In this document: positions 1 through 6,818 of the stretch, one piece after another
Layout: every line of letters begins with the position of its first letter
How positions within the stretch are numbered: the first letter of the stretch is position 1
Source of the DNA: LDYB01 sp037442385
GTDB lineage: Bacteria > Armatimonadota > Fimbriimonadia > Fimbriimonadales > GBS-DC
Length of the DNA: 7,394 bases
Assembly: GCA_037442385.1 (NCBI GenBank)
Contig: JBBIQJ010000132.1
Span: 1 to 7,394 of the forward strand
Direction: 5' to 3'
Notes under the pieces: generated by a model
Database searches by the model: none
Told to the model about the DNA's origin: nothing
Seen by the model: the letters and a program-made list of their open reading frames with translations, nothing else
Translations under genes and position numbers: made by a program

Positions 1-162
1 CTCAAAACGCTCAGCGCAGTGGAGGTTCGCCCCACGACTTATGCCTCCGTGTGGGCGGTTCTGACGCCACTGGGAGCGCTGGGGATACTGGCATGGCGAT
101 GGCGCACGGCGCGTCAGCGCAACCGAATCGTTTTGCATCGTCGTGTCGGGCGATGGGGCTAA
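1..162 (+). CDS. 3' end of an unidentified membrane-anchored protein (5' end outside window)
   Basis: Frame 1 is open from the first base to a TAA at 160-162 and gives the last 53 residues of a protein. About residues 18-36 form a hydrophobic segment (YASVWAVLTPLGALGILAW). It is followed by a strongly basic tail with many Arg residues, the pattern of a C-terminal transmembrane helix whose end stays in the cytoplasm. Such an ending occurs in polysaccharide co-polymerases of the Wzz type and in GldG-like ABC auxiliary proteins, among many others, and nothing here decides between them. The gene runs in the same direction as the polysaccharide operon, and the 73-base gap makes it a possible upstream member or neighbour. 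The reading frame is fairly sure; the function is unknown. Confidence 0.6.
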   Translation, partial: LKTLSAVEVRPTTYASVWAVLTPLGALGILAWRWRTARQRNRIVLHRRVGRWG

Positions 163-187
163 TATCCTATCGGGAATGAAAATGGGC

Positions 188-193
188 TATAAT
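188..193 (+). promoter_or_regulatory. Probable -10 promoter element for the polysaccharide operon
   Basis: A perfect TATAAT hexamer lies in the only sizeable gap on the plus strand, 42 bases before the ATG at 236. The local sequence is AT-rich compared with the surrounding genes. Transcription would start near position 200 and give a leader of about 35 bases. No good TTGACA-like -35 box is present 16-18 bases upstream, where the sequence is TCCTAT or similar, so an activator may be needed or the match may be weak. The call rests on the hexamer and its position only. Confidence 0.45.
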
Positions 194-235
194 ATACACC
201 GAGATGTGGAACAACCCCTTTAGAGGGACAGGCTG

Positions 236-1552
236 ATGAGAGTAAGCGTTTTCGGGCTGGGCTATGTGGGCGTTGTGACCTCTGCATGCTTCGCGAAAGA
301 GGGGCACTCCGTGATTGGGGTGGATGTGGACCCCTACAAGCTAAGGCTAATTCAGGAGGGGCGCGCTCCTATCGTCGAAGCCAATCTGGAGCCATTTTTG
401 CAAGAGGGGATTCGTTTCGGACACCTGCAAGTTACCGACTCGACCGAGGCAGCCATCCACGAGTCGGACGTTTCCCTCATCTGTGTCGGCACGCCCAGCA
501 AGGAAAACGGCGACCTGACGACAACCTATCTGGAGCGTGTGGCGGAGCAAATCGGACAGGCACTCCGCGTAAAAGACGGTTATCATATTGTGGTGGTACG
601 CAGCACCGTCCTTCCTGGCACCACCGAAGAGATTGTGCTGCCGATTCTGGAAGAGGCATCGGGCAAGCGCGTGAATGAAGGTTTCGGTTTAGGGGTCAAT
701 CCAGAGTTTCTGCGCGAGGGCACTGCGATTGCCGACTTTTATGATCCTCCCTTCACGATTGTGGGCGCTCAGCGCCCCCAAGACGCCGAGACCATCGCTC
801 AGCTCTATGAGGGCGTCAAAGCACAGCTCTTTCTGACCAATATCCGCACGGCAGAAATGATTAAGTATGCTTGCAACGCCTTCCATGCGGTCAAAATCAC
901 CTTTGCGAACGAGATTGGCATGCTGTGCAAGGCAGAAGGTGTGGACAGCCACGAGGTGATGCGCATCTTCTGTGCAGACACCAAGCTGAATATTTCAGCA
1001 CGCTACCTGACCCCTGGCTTCGCCTTTGGCGGTTCGTGCTTGCCGAAAGATTTGCGAGCGCTTACCTACCGCGCCCGCTCCAACGATGTCACCCTGCCAA
1101 TGCTGGAAAGCGTGTTGCCCAGCAACCGATTGCAGATTGAGCAGGCAGTCAAGCTGGTGGTGCGCCAGCGCAAACGCCGAATCGGGCTGTTTGGGCTTTC
1201 GTTCAAGCCCGGTACCGACGATCTGCGCGAAAGCCCGCTGGTGGAACTGGCGGAACAGCTCATTGGCAAGGGCTACAAGCTGCTGATTCACGACCCGAAT
1301 GTGTGCTACGCCGCGCTCCACGGCTCCAATAAAGCCTATATTGAGCGTGAAATTCCCCATATCCGTGAAATTCTGCGCGACAATCCGGACGAAGTGGTCC
1401 AGCACGCGGAGTTGCTGATTATCGGGCATCTCTCCCCTGACCTGCGGGAAAGCCTTCCTGCAAAGGTGCGCGAAGGGCAGGTTGTGGTGGACTTAGCCCG
1501 TGTGTTCCATCCGGATAAAATACGAGGTGAGTATATTGGACTCTACTGGTAA
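236..1552 (+). CDS. algD: Nucleotide-sugar 6-dehydrogenase, AlgD-like (probable GDP-mannose 6-dehydrogenase)
   Basis: This 438-residue cytoplasmic enzyme should oxidise C6 of a nucleotide sugar twice with NAD+, probably GDP-mannose to GDP-mannuronate. The N-terminal Rossmann domain carries GLGYVG (residues 7-12). The central and C-terminal parts carry PEFLREGTAI (156-165), K210, N214, GFAFGGSCLPKD with catalytic Cys268 (261-272), and LSFKPGTDDLRESPLVELAE (321-340). From memory of Pseudomonas AlgD (436 aa), T124, E161, K210, N214, C268, K271 and K324 all fall at the same numbers. The NAFHAVKITFANEIG stretch and the short C-terminus ending in Tyr-Trp are also closer to AlgD than to UDP-glucose dehydrogenase. 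One difference is Thr259 where AlgD is remembered to have Arg. The start is the ATG after AGAGGGA (222-228). It heads the operon and overlaps the next gene by 17 bases. A UDP-sugar substrate cannot be excluded, so the symbol is tentative. Confidence 0.85.
   Translation: MRVSVFGLGYVGVVTSACFAKEGHSVIGVDVDPYKLRLIQEGRAPIVEANLEPFLQEGIRFGHLQVTDSTEAAIHESDVSLICVGTPSKENGDLTTTYLERVAEQIGQALRVKDGYHIVVVRSTVLPGTTEEIVLPILEEASGKRVNEGFGLGVNPEFLREGTAIADFYDPPFTIVGAQRPQDAETIAQLYEGVKAQLFLTNIRTAEMIKYACNAFHAVKITFANEIGMLCKAEGVDSHEVMRIFCADTKLNISARYLTPGFAFGGSCLPKDLRALTYRARSNDVTLPMLESVLPSNRLQIEQAVKLVVRQRKRRIGLFGLSFKPGTDDLRESPLVELAEQLIGKGYKLLIHDPNVCYAALHGSNKAYIEREIPHIREILRDNPDEVVQHAELLIIGHLSPDLRESLPAKVREGQVVVDLARVFHPDKIRGEYIGLYW
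1524..1530 (+). promoter_or_regulatory. Shine-Dalgarno site that decides a TTG start
   Basis: GAGGTGA lies inside the 3' end of the dehydrogenase gene, five bases before a TTG at 1536. Longer versions from GTG codons at 1500 or 1527 lack an equally good site at correct spacing. Starting at 1536 gives a short N-terminal extension before the first beta strand, like that of the paralog downstream. This supports the TTG as the start of the first glycosyltransferase. Confidence 0.6.
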
Positions 1553-2771
1553 ATGCAAAGGGAGAATTCTAATTCTGGTGGAGAACCTGCCTGTGCCGAT
1601 GGATCGGCGGGTATGGCTGGAATCGCTGGCGCTAACGGAGGCAGGCTACGAGGTTTCGGTAATTTCGCCCCGCCCAGACGAGGAGTCAGAGTATATGGAG
1701 CTGGAAGGGGTTCACCTCTATCGCTACCCGATGCCTCCGCCCACCAAAAGCGTGGTGAGCTTCTTCTATGAGTTCATCTACTGCTGGCTGCAGACATGGC
1801 GTTTGACGCGCCGTGTCTGGAAAGAACGCGGCATCGATGTGATTCATACCTGCAATCCGCCTGATACCTTCTGGACAATCGGACGATGGTACAAGCGGAA
1901 AGGGGTGAAATTCGTATTTGACCAGCACGACCTTTGCCCCGAATTGTACGAGTCGCGCTTTGGGCGGCGTGGGCTTTTGCATCGGGGGCTTCTGTGGCTG
2001 GAGAAGCAGACCTATCGTACCGCAGACGGCGTGATTGCCCCTAACGAGTCGTATCGGCGTGTGGCGATGGAGCGTGGCGGAATTCCGCCCGAAAAGATTA
2101 CTGTCGTGCGTAGCGGTCCGCTCGCCAGCCGCTTCCAGCGCGTGGAGCCAGACCCCTCCCTCAAATGCGGACACAAATATATGGGGGTTTACCTGGGCGT
2201 GATGGGCGCGCAGGACGGGGTGGACTACCTTCTGCGTGCGATTCACCATGTCGTCTACACCTTCGGACACCACGACACTCTGTTCGTGTTGATTGGCGGC
2301 GGCGACATGTATCCCGACCTGGTGAGAATGAGTGAGGCGCTGAAGCTTACCGACCATGTGAAGTTCACAGGGCGCATCCCCGACGATGAGCTGTTGCGCT
2401 ACTTCAGCACCGCCGATATCGCACTCGCGCCCGACCCGCTCAATCCCCTCAACGATGTCTCTACTATGAATAAGGTGATTGAGTATATAGCAGTGGGGCT
2501 GCCGATTGTTTCGTTTGACCTGAAAGAGTCTCGCTACTCGGCACAGGAGGCGGCGGTGTACGTTGCCAACAACGACGAGCGTGCGTTTGCGCAGGCGATT
2601 CTCGAGCTGCTGAACGACCCTGAACGACGCCAGCGCATGGGCGAATTCGGGCGAAAGCGTTTTCTGGAGTGCCTTAGCTGGGAACATAGCAAGCAAAAAC
2701 TGGTGGAGTTCTACGACCGCCTGCTGGGACACACGCTTGCAACGCCAGGCTCCGCCGAGAAGGTTAAATAG
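1536..2771 (+). CDS. GT4-type (GT-B fold) glycosyltransferase, paralog A
   Basis: With the TTG start this is a 411-residue retaining glycosyltransferase of the GT4 kind, expected to move a sugar from a nucleotide donor to a lipid-linked or polysaccharide acceptor at the inner face of the membrane. The N-terminal domain opens with a beta strand and ENLPVPMDRRVW (16-27), then SVISPRP (41-47), DLCPELYESRF (132-142) and NESYRR (170-175). The C-terminal donor-binding domain shows YLGVMGAQDGVD (219-230), IGGGD (253-257), KFTGRIPDDELLRYFSTADI (276-295) and STMNKVIEYIAVGLPIV (309-325). The Glu316 in NKVIE corresponds to the second Glu of the usual E-x7-E motif; the first is Val308 here. No signal peptide or clear membrane helix is seen. 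The gene starts inside the preceding dehydrogenase gene and is clearly homologous along its length to the transferase at 3974-5224. Family assignment is sure; sugar and acceptor are unknown. Confidence 0.9.
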   Translation: MDSTGKCKGRILILVENLPVPMDRRVWLESLALTEAGYEVSVISPRPDEESEYMELEGVHLYRYPMPPPTKSVVSFFYEFIYCWLQTWRLTRRVWKERGIDVIHTCNPPDTFWTIGRWYKRKGVKFVFDQHDLCPELYESRFGRRGLLHRGLLWLEKQTYRTADGVIAPNESYRRVAMERGGIPPEKITVVRSGPLASRFQRVEPDPSLKCGHKYMGVYLGVMGAQDGVDYLLRAIHHVVYTFGHHDTLFVLIGGGDMYPDLVRMSEALKLTDHVKFTGRIPDDELLRYFSTADIALAPDPLNPLNDVSTMNKVIEYIAVGLPIVSFDLKESRYSAQEAAVYVANNDERAFAQAILELLNDPERRQRMGEFGRKRFLECLSWEHSKQKLVEFYDRLLGHTLATPGSAEKVK

Positions 2772-2783
2772 AGGAGGTTCTGA

Positions 2784-3980
2784 ATGGCGCGACTCACTCT
2801 GGTTTATAGCGGGGATTTTCAGGGCTACCCGATGGGGGGCGTGCTGGAATATGTGAAAAACTTTGCACGCTACGCCCCTGTAGAACTGCGCATCGTGGGG
2901 CTGACCCTGAATCCCGCCACCCCCCTGGGTGAGTGGACGACCGTGCGCCTTAGGGATGGGGAACGCCCCTTCCTACCAATTTTATATGTGGATGAAGCAC
3001 GCCAGCAACGCTCGCGCATCCCGTTGAACTATCGTTTCGTGCGTGCGCTCAAAACCCACCGTGCCTGCTATTGGGAGCCAGACGCTGTGTTTTACATCCA
3101 GCGCGCCGAGCATGGGCTGGCGTTTCTGGATTTGCCAAACCCGCTTTACTTTAACACCCATGGGCAATCCGCCTTTTTCGAGAAATGGACCTCCCATCCG
3201 CTGTTCCGCTGGCGCTGGTTCCGCGCGTGGTTTTATCGCACCGAAGCGCGGGTGATTCGGCGCGCGCAGGGTGTGTTTGTGATCAGTCCCGCAGACTACG
3301 ACTACTATGCGTCGCGCTTTCCCGAACAACGCGAGAAAATCCACTTTATCCCGCTGGGGATTGAGACAGAAGAGTATCTGCCACCTGCCGTGCGTCCTGA
3401 GGAACCGCCCACGATTTTATTCGTAGGAAGATTAGACGCCTCTAAAGGGCTGGATCTGCTCATTGCGGGCTTTGCCGAGCTGCGTAAACGCATGCCGTCG
3501 GCGCGCCTGATTCTGGTCGGTGGCTCGCAGGATTACAACCCGATGGAGGCGCAGGTGACAGCATGGATCGAGCAGTATGGCATTCACGCGAGCGTGGAGA
3601 TGACGGGTTTAATCCCCCGCGAGGCGATTAAAGCCTACTACCACAAAGCGCATGTGTTCACGCTGACCTCTCACTGGGAGGGGCTACCGACGGCGCTGCT
3701 GGAAGCGATGGCGTGTGGGCTTCCAGCAGTGGTTACCGCCGTTGGCGGCATGCCCAGCGTGGTCAAAGATGACCAGAACGGATATGTCCTTCGGGAGCGC
3801 GATCCCGCTCAGCTGGCACAGCGGCTGGAGCGAGCGTACCGCGAACGGGAGCGCCTGGGCGCTGAAGCACGACGCACTGCCGAACGGTACTCCATTCGCC
3901 AGCATGCTTACCAGGTATGCCAGCAGATGGGTCTGCTGGAGGGCGTGCCCCCAGCAAAGGTGCGGGAGCAGGTATGTTAA
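2784..3980 (+). CDS. GT4-type glycosyltransferase with canonical E-x7-E motif
   Basis: A 398-residue GT-B glycosyltransferase of the GT4 group, distinct from its two neighbours. The N-terminal acceptor domain has a glycine-containing opening loop (SGDFQGYPMGGVLEYV, 9-24) and NTHGQSAFF (124-132). The Trp/Arg-rich stretch FRWRWFRAWFYR (141-152) could lie against the membrane. The C-terminal donor domain has ILFVGRLDASKGLDLLIAGF (211-230), LILVGG (242-247), EMTGLIPREAI (272-282) and SHWEGLPTALLEAMACGLP (296-314). The last contains the E-x7-E pair Glu299 and Glu307, which contacts the nucleotide sugar in the family. Translation should be strong: AGGAGG (2772-2777) stands six bases before the ATG and only one base after the previous stop codon. 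The gene overlaps the next one by 7 bases. It probably adds a different sugar from the two paralogs around it; donor and acceptor cannot be read from the sequence. Confidence 0.9.
   Translation: MARLTLVYSGDFQGYPMGGVLEYVKNFARYAPVELRIVGLTLNPATPLGEWTTVRLRDGERPFLPILYVDEARQQRSRIPLNYRFVRALKTHRACYWEPDAVFYIQRAEHGLAFLDLPNPLYFNTHGQSAFFEKWTSHPLFRWRWFRAWFYRTEARVIRRAQGVFVISPADYDYYASRFPEQREKIHFIPLGIETEEYLPPAVRPEEPPTILFVGRLDASKGLDLLIAGFAELRKRMPSARLILVGGSQDYNPMEAQVTAWIEQYGIHASVEMTGLIPREAIKAYYHKAHVFTLTSHWEGLPTALLEAMACGLPAVVTAVGGMPSVVKDDQNGYVLRERDPAQLAQRLERAYRERERLGAEARRTAERYSIRQHAYQVCQQMGLLEGVPPAKVREQVC
3964..3968 (+). promoter_or_regulatory. Shine-Dalgarno site selecting the ATG at 3974
   Basis: GGGAG sits five bases before the ATG at 3974, inside the last codons of the preceding glycosyltransferase. 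The start and upstream stop share the 7-base string ATGTTAA, so ribosomes ending one gene can restart on the next. A longer version from GTG-type codons near 3917 would add a Gly/Ala-rich stretch with no counterpart in the paralog. Confidence 0.55.
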
Positions 3981-5224
3981 CAGGTAGCCAGACACACCAG
4001 GCAGAGGAGAAAGGGCAGGTACGGCGGGTGCTGCTCGTGTTGGAGAATCTGCCCGTGCCACACGATCGCCGTATGTGGCAGGTCGCCACCTCGCTCAAGC
4101 GGGCGGGCTACCATGTCTCGGTTATTTCGCCACGCCCCCCTGAAGACCCCGAATACTGCGAACTGGAGGGTATTCGTCTCTACCGCTATCCGATGCTGCC
4201 CCCAACACACAGTGTGGGCAATTTCATTCGGGAGGCGTTTTACTGCCTGTGGCACACTTTCCGTCTCAGTCGCCGCGTCGAAAAAGAGCAGGGCTTCGAT
4301 GTGTTCCATGTGGGCAACCCGCTCGATATTTTCTGGCCGCTGGGGCTGTATTATAAACTGCGCGGCAAAAAGTTCGTCTACGAGCATCGCGATCTCTGTC
4401 CCGAACTCTATGAGGTGCGTTTTAAGAAGCGTGGGCTGTTCTATCACCTGCAGGTGCTTTTTGAGCGGCGCTCTTATCAACTGGCGGACATGATTATCGA
4501 GATGAACGAATCGTATCACCAGAACGCGCTTCAGCGAGGTCGGGCGCGCCCCGAAAAGATTGTGATTGTCCGTAGCGGTCCGCGCGCCTCCGAGTTTTAC
4601 CCTGTAGAACCCGAACCCATCCTCAAACACGGCAAAAAGCACCTGGTGTGCTATCTGGGCATTATGGGACCGCAAGACGGCACGGACATCTTTGTGCGTG
4701 CGGCGCACCATATCGTGCATACACGGGGCTATACCGATGTGCATTTTGTCGCGATTGGCTCGGGCGACTGCCTCGAAGAGGTCAAGCAGCTGAGCCATGA
4801 ACTGGGTTTGGACGACTATATCACCTTCACGGGGTTCATTCGCGAGCGGGAGTTGCTGCTGCGCTATCTCTCGACTGCCGATGTGGGCGTCGCCAGCGAC
4901 CCCGATAACTCCTACACCGCCCGCTCCACAATGAACAAGATTATCGAGTTCATGGCGGTGGGGCTGCCGATTGTGGCAACGAAAAGCATCGAGAACAAAT
5001 GGTCCGCGCAGGACGCATTGATTTCCCCGCCCGACGACCGCCCCGAATCGTTTGGGGACACGATTCTGGAATTGCTCCAGGACGAGGCACGACGCAAGGC
5101 GATGAGCGAATACGGACGCAAGCGCTTTCTGGAATGCCTCAGCTGGGAGCGGAGCGAGCAGGTGCTGCTCTCCGCCTATGACCGCCTCTTCTGCGGGCTG
5201 CCCCCAAACGGTGATGTGAAGTAA
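3974..5224 (+). CDS. GT4-type glycosyltransferase, paralog B
   Basis: A 416-residue GT-B glycosyltransferase that aligns with the protein of 1536-2771 almost from end to end, with more than half the residues identical by eye and few gaps. Shared landmarks in order are ENLPVPHDRRMW (24-35), SVISPRP (49-55), ELEGIRLYRYPM (63-74), DLCPELYEVRF (140-150), VRSGPRAS (199-206), YLGIMGPQDGTD (227-238), STMNKIIEFMAVGLPIV (318-334) and GRKRFLECLSWE (381-392). As in paralog A, only the second Glu of E-x7-E is present (Glu325); the first position is Arg317. The first residues (about 1-17) are polar and variable. The start is the ATG overlapping the previous stop. No membrane helix is evident. It probably acts on the same polysaccharide or lipid-linked intermediate as paralog A, at a different step. 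Only 19 bases separate it from the deacylase gene. Confidence 0.9.
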   Translation: MLTGSQTHQAEEKGQVRRVLLVLENLPVPHDRRMWQVATSLKRAGYHVSVISPRPPEDPEYCELEGIRLYRYPMLPPTHSVGNFIREAFYCLWHTFRLSRRVEKEQGFDVFHVGNPLDIFWPLGLYYKLRGKKFVYEHRDLCPELYEVRFKKRGLFYHLQVLFERRSYQLADMIIEMNESYHQNALQRGRARPEKIVIVRSGPRASEFYPVEPEPILKHGKKHLVCYLGIMGPQDGTDIFVRAAHHIVHTRGYTDVHFVAIGSGDCLEEVKQLSHELGLDDYITFTGFIRERELLLRYLSTADVGVASDPDNSYTARSTMNKIIEFMAVGLPIVATKSIENKWSAQDALISPPDDRPESFGDTILELLQDEARRKAMSEYGRKRFLECLSWERSEQVLLSAYDRLFCGLPPNGDVK

Positions 5225-5243
5225 AACGGGTATCCTTATCGGC

Positions 5244-6818
5244 ATGCACTGCGATATTCTCTTGCGCGGCGGCGTCGTTTATGACGGATTGGGCAATCCG
5301 GGCTCCTGCGCCGATGTCGCCATCACCGGTGAGCATATCGTGGCGATTGGCGAGCTGGAAGGATGGCACGGCACCCATGAGGTTTCAGTGGAAGGGCTAT
5401 GCGTTGCGCCTGCGTTTATCGATATTCATACCCACGCCGACTTCTCACTCAATCACCATCCCGAACAGATGAGCGTGTTGTATCAGGGAGTCGGCACACA
5501 GGTCGGTGGCAACTGCGGGCTGTGCATAGGGCAGATCGACGACTCCGAGCGATTCCGTCAGGAACAGCGCTGGCTCAAGCCCTATGGCGTGGAGATTAAG
5601 TGGCGCTCCATGCGCGAATATCTGCAGATTCTGGACGATCTGGGGCTGGGCACGAACTATGTACCGCTCTGTGGGCATGGCACGCTTCGCAAAAAGGTGA
5701 TGGGTTTCGCCAGACGCCCCCCCACCGACTCGGAACTGCGCCAGATGCAGAACGAAGTTCGCGCCTGGATGGAGGCGGGCGCCTTTGGCTTCACCACGGG
5801 ACTGGAATATGTGCCGAACGCCTACGCCGAGCTGCCCGAAATCGTGGCGCTGGCGCGTGTCGCCGGCGAATACGGCGGGTTCTACGCTACGCACCTGCGC
5901 AGTGAGGGCGACTTTCTGGTGGAGTGCGTGGAGGAAGCCATCCAGATTGCAGAACAAGCGGAGGTTCCCCTGCAACTGTCTCATCATAAGGCGGAAGGCG
6001 AGGCGAACTGGGGCAAGGTTCATCAGACGCTCCAGCGCGTGTCGGAAGCGGTTAAAGGCGGGCTGGATGTGATGCTGGATGTGTACCCCTACACCGCCTA
6101 CCAGACTTCGCTGGCGACAGTGTGCCTCCCCGACTGGGCGCTGGAGGGGGAGCCGCGCGAGATTCTCCAGCGACTCCAGACGCCCGACGAGCGCGCACGC
6201 ATTCTGCACGCGATACGCTCACGTGCCTTTGATTGGGAACGCGCGGTACTCGGCTCCTTCCCTCCCCAGCGCGAACTGCAGGGTCTCACCCTCGCTGAGG
6301 TCGCGCGTCAGCGGGGCAAGCCCCCTGAAGAGACTGTGCTGGATTTGCTGGTGGAAGGCGGTGGGCATGTGGGGGTGGCATGGTTCAACATTTCGGAAGA
6401 GGATATGTTGACGGTGCTTCAGTATCCCCTTACGATGGTCGGCTCCGACGGCTTGGGCTATGACCCGAACCGCCACAAAGAGGAGCGTCCCCACCCTCGC
6501 AGTTACGGCACTTTCCCGCGCGTGCTGGGGCGTTATGTGCGCGAGCAGGGGTTGATGCCGCTGGAGACGGCTATCCTCAAAATGACAGGGCTGCCTGCAG
6601 CGCGGCTGGGGCTCACCGATCGAGGTGTGTTGAAACCGGGAGCTTACGCCGATATTGTGGTGTTCGATTTCGGACGCATTATTGACCACGCCACTTTTCA
6701 AGACCCCCACCGCCTTTCGGAAGGGGTGGTTCACCTTTTGATTAACGGGCGCTGGACTCTCCGCGACGGGCAGTATACGGGTGTGCGTGCGGGGCGCGTG
6801 TTGCGCAAAAACGCCTAA
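5244..6818 (+). CDS. N-acyl-D-amino-acid deacylase (D-aminoacylase) family amidohydrolase
   Basis: A 524-residue amidohydrolase expected to hydrolyse the N-acyl group of D-amino acids or similar amides. A small beta-sandwich part opens the protein (CDILLRGGVVYDGLGNPG, 3-20), and its other half closes it (ADIVVFDFGRI, 469-479). The TIM-barrel metal ligands are visible: HTH with His62 and His64, Cys91 in GGNCG, His217 in THLRSEG, His247 in SHHK, and Asp402 in GSDG. These match the His/His/Cys/His/His/Asp set known for the Alcaligenes D-aminoacylase, in which Cys replaces the carboxylated lysine of other amidohydrolases. Length is normal for the broader family. No signal peptide is seen, so it is cytoplasmic. 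The ATG has no clear Shine-Dalgarno site (only GGGT at 5227-5230, too far away), so it may depend on coupling to the gene 19 bases upstream. Its stop overlaps the convergent nuoI stop. The exact substrate is unknown; a related hydantoinase-like or N-acyl-D-glutamate activity is possible. Confidence 0.88.
   Translation: MHCDILLRGGVVYDGLGNPGSCADVAITGEHIVAIGELEGWHGTHEVSVEGLCVAPAFIDIHTHADFSLNHHPEQMSVLYQGVGTQVGGNCGLCIGQIDDSERFRQEQRWLKPYGVEIKWRSMREYLQILDDLGLGTNYVPLCGHGTLRKKVMGFARRPPTDSELRQMQNEVRAWMEAGAFGFTTGLEYVPNAYAELPEIVALARVAGEYGGFYATHLRSEGDFLVECVEEAIQIAEQAEVPLQLSHHKAEGEANWGKVHQTLQRVSEAVKGGLDVMLDVYPYTAYQTSLATVCLPDWALEGEPREILQRLQTPDERARILHAIRSRAFDWERAVLGSFPPQRELQGLTLAEVARQRGKPPEETVLDLLVEGGGHVGVAWFNISEEDMLTVLQYPLTMVGSDGLGYDPNRHKEERPHPRSYGTFPRVLGRYVREQGLMPLETAILKMTGLPAARLGLTDRGVLKPGAYADIVVFDFGRIIDHATFQDPHRLSEGVVHLLINGRWTLRDGQYTGVRAGRVLRKNA

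Noticed and set aside
163..187. -35 box for the operon promoter
   Set aside because: No hexamer at 16-18 bases from the TATAAT resembles TTGACA, so only the -10 element is annotated.
1460..1470. Eleven-base string GCAAAGGTGCG repeated at 3954-3964, near the 3' ends of two genes
   Set aside because: Both copies encode the same short peptide (AKVR) in otherwise unrelated proteins, with no flanking repeat or symmetry. Chance is sufficient.
5225..5243. Terminator or separate promoter before the deacylase gene
   Set aside because: The 19-base gap holds no inverted repeat, T-run or -10-like hexamer.
3977..5245. Long antisense open frame covering the whole of paralog B (422 codons), and a similar one at 1686-2732 over paralog A
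   Set aside because: Both lie opposite genes with unmistakable glycosyltransferase motifs. Their translations show no recognisable domain and are rich in His, Gln and Arg, as expected from the reverse frame of a GC-rich gene. Their recurrence follows from the paralogy of the sense genes.
5445..6209. Minus-strand open frame of 254 codons opposite the deacylase gene
   Set aside because: The sense strand carries all metal-ligand motifs of the amidohydrolase family, and the antisense product shows no domain. It is a shadow.
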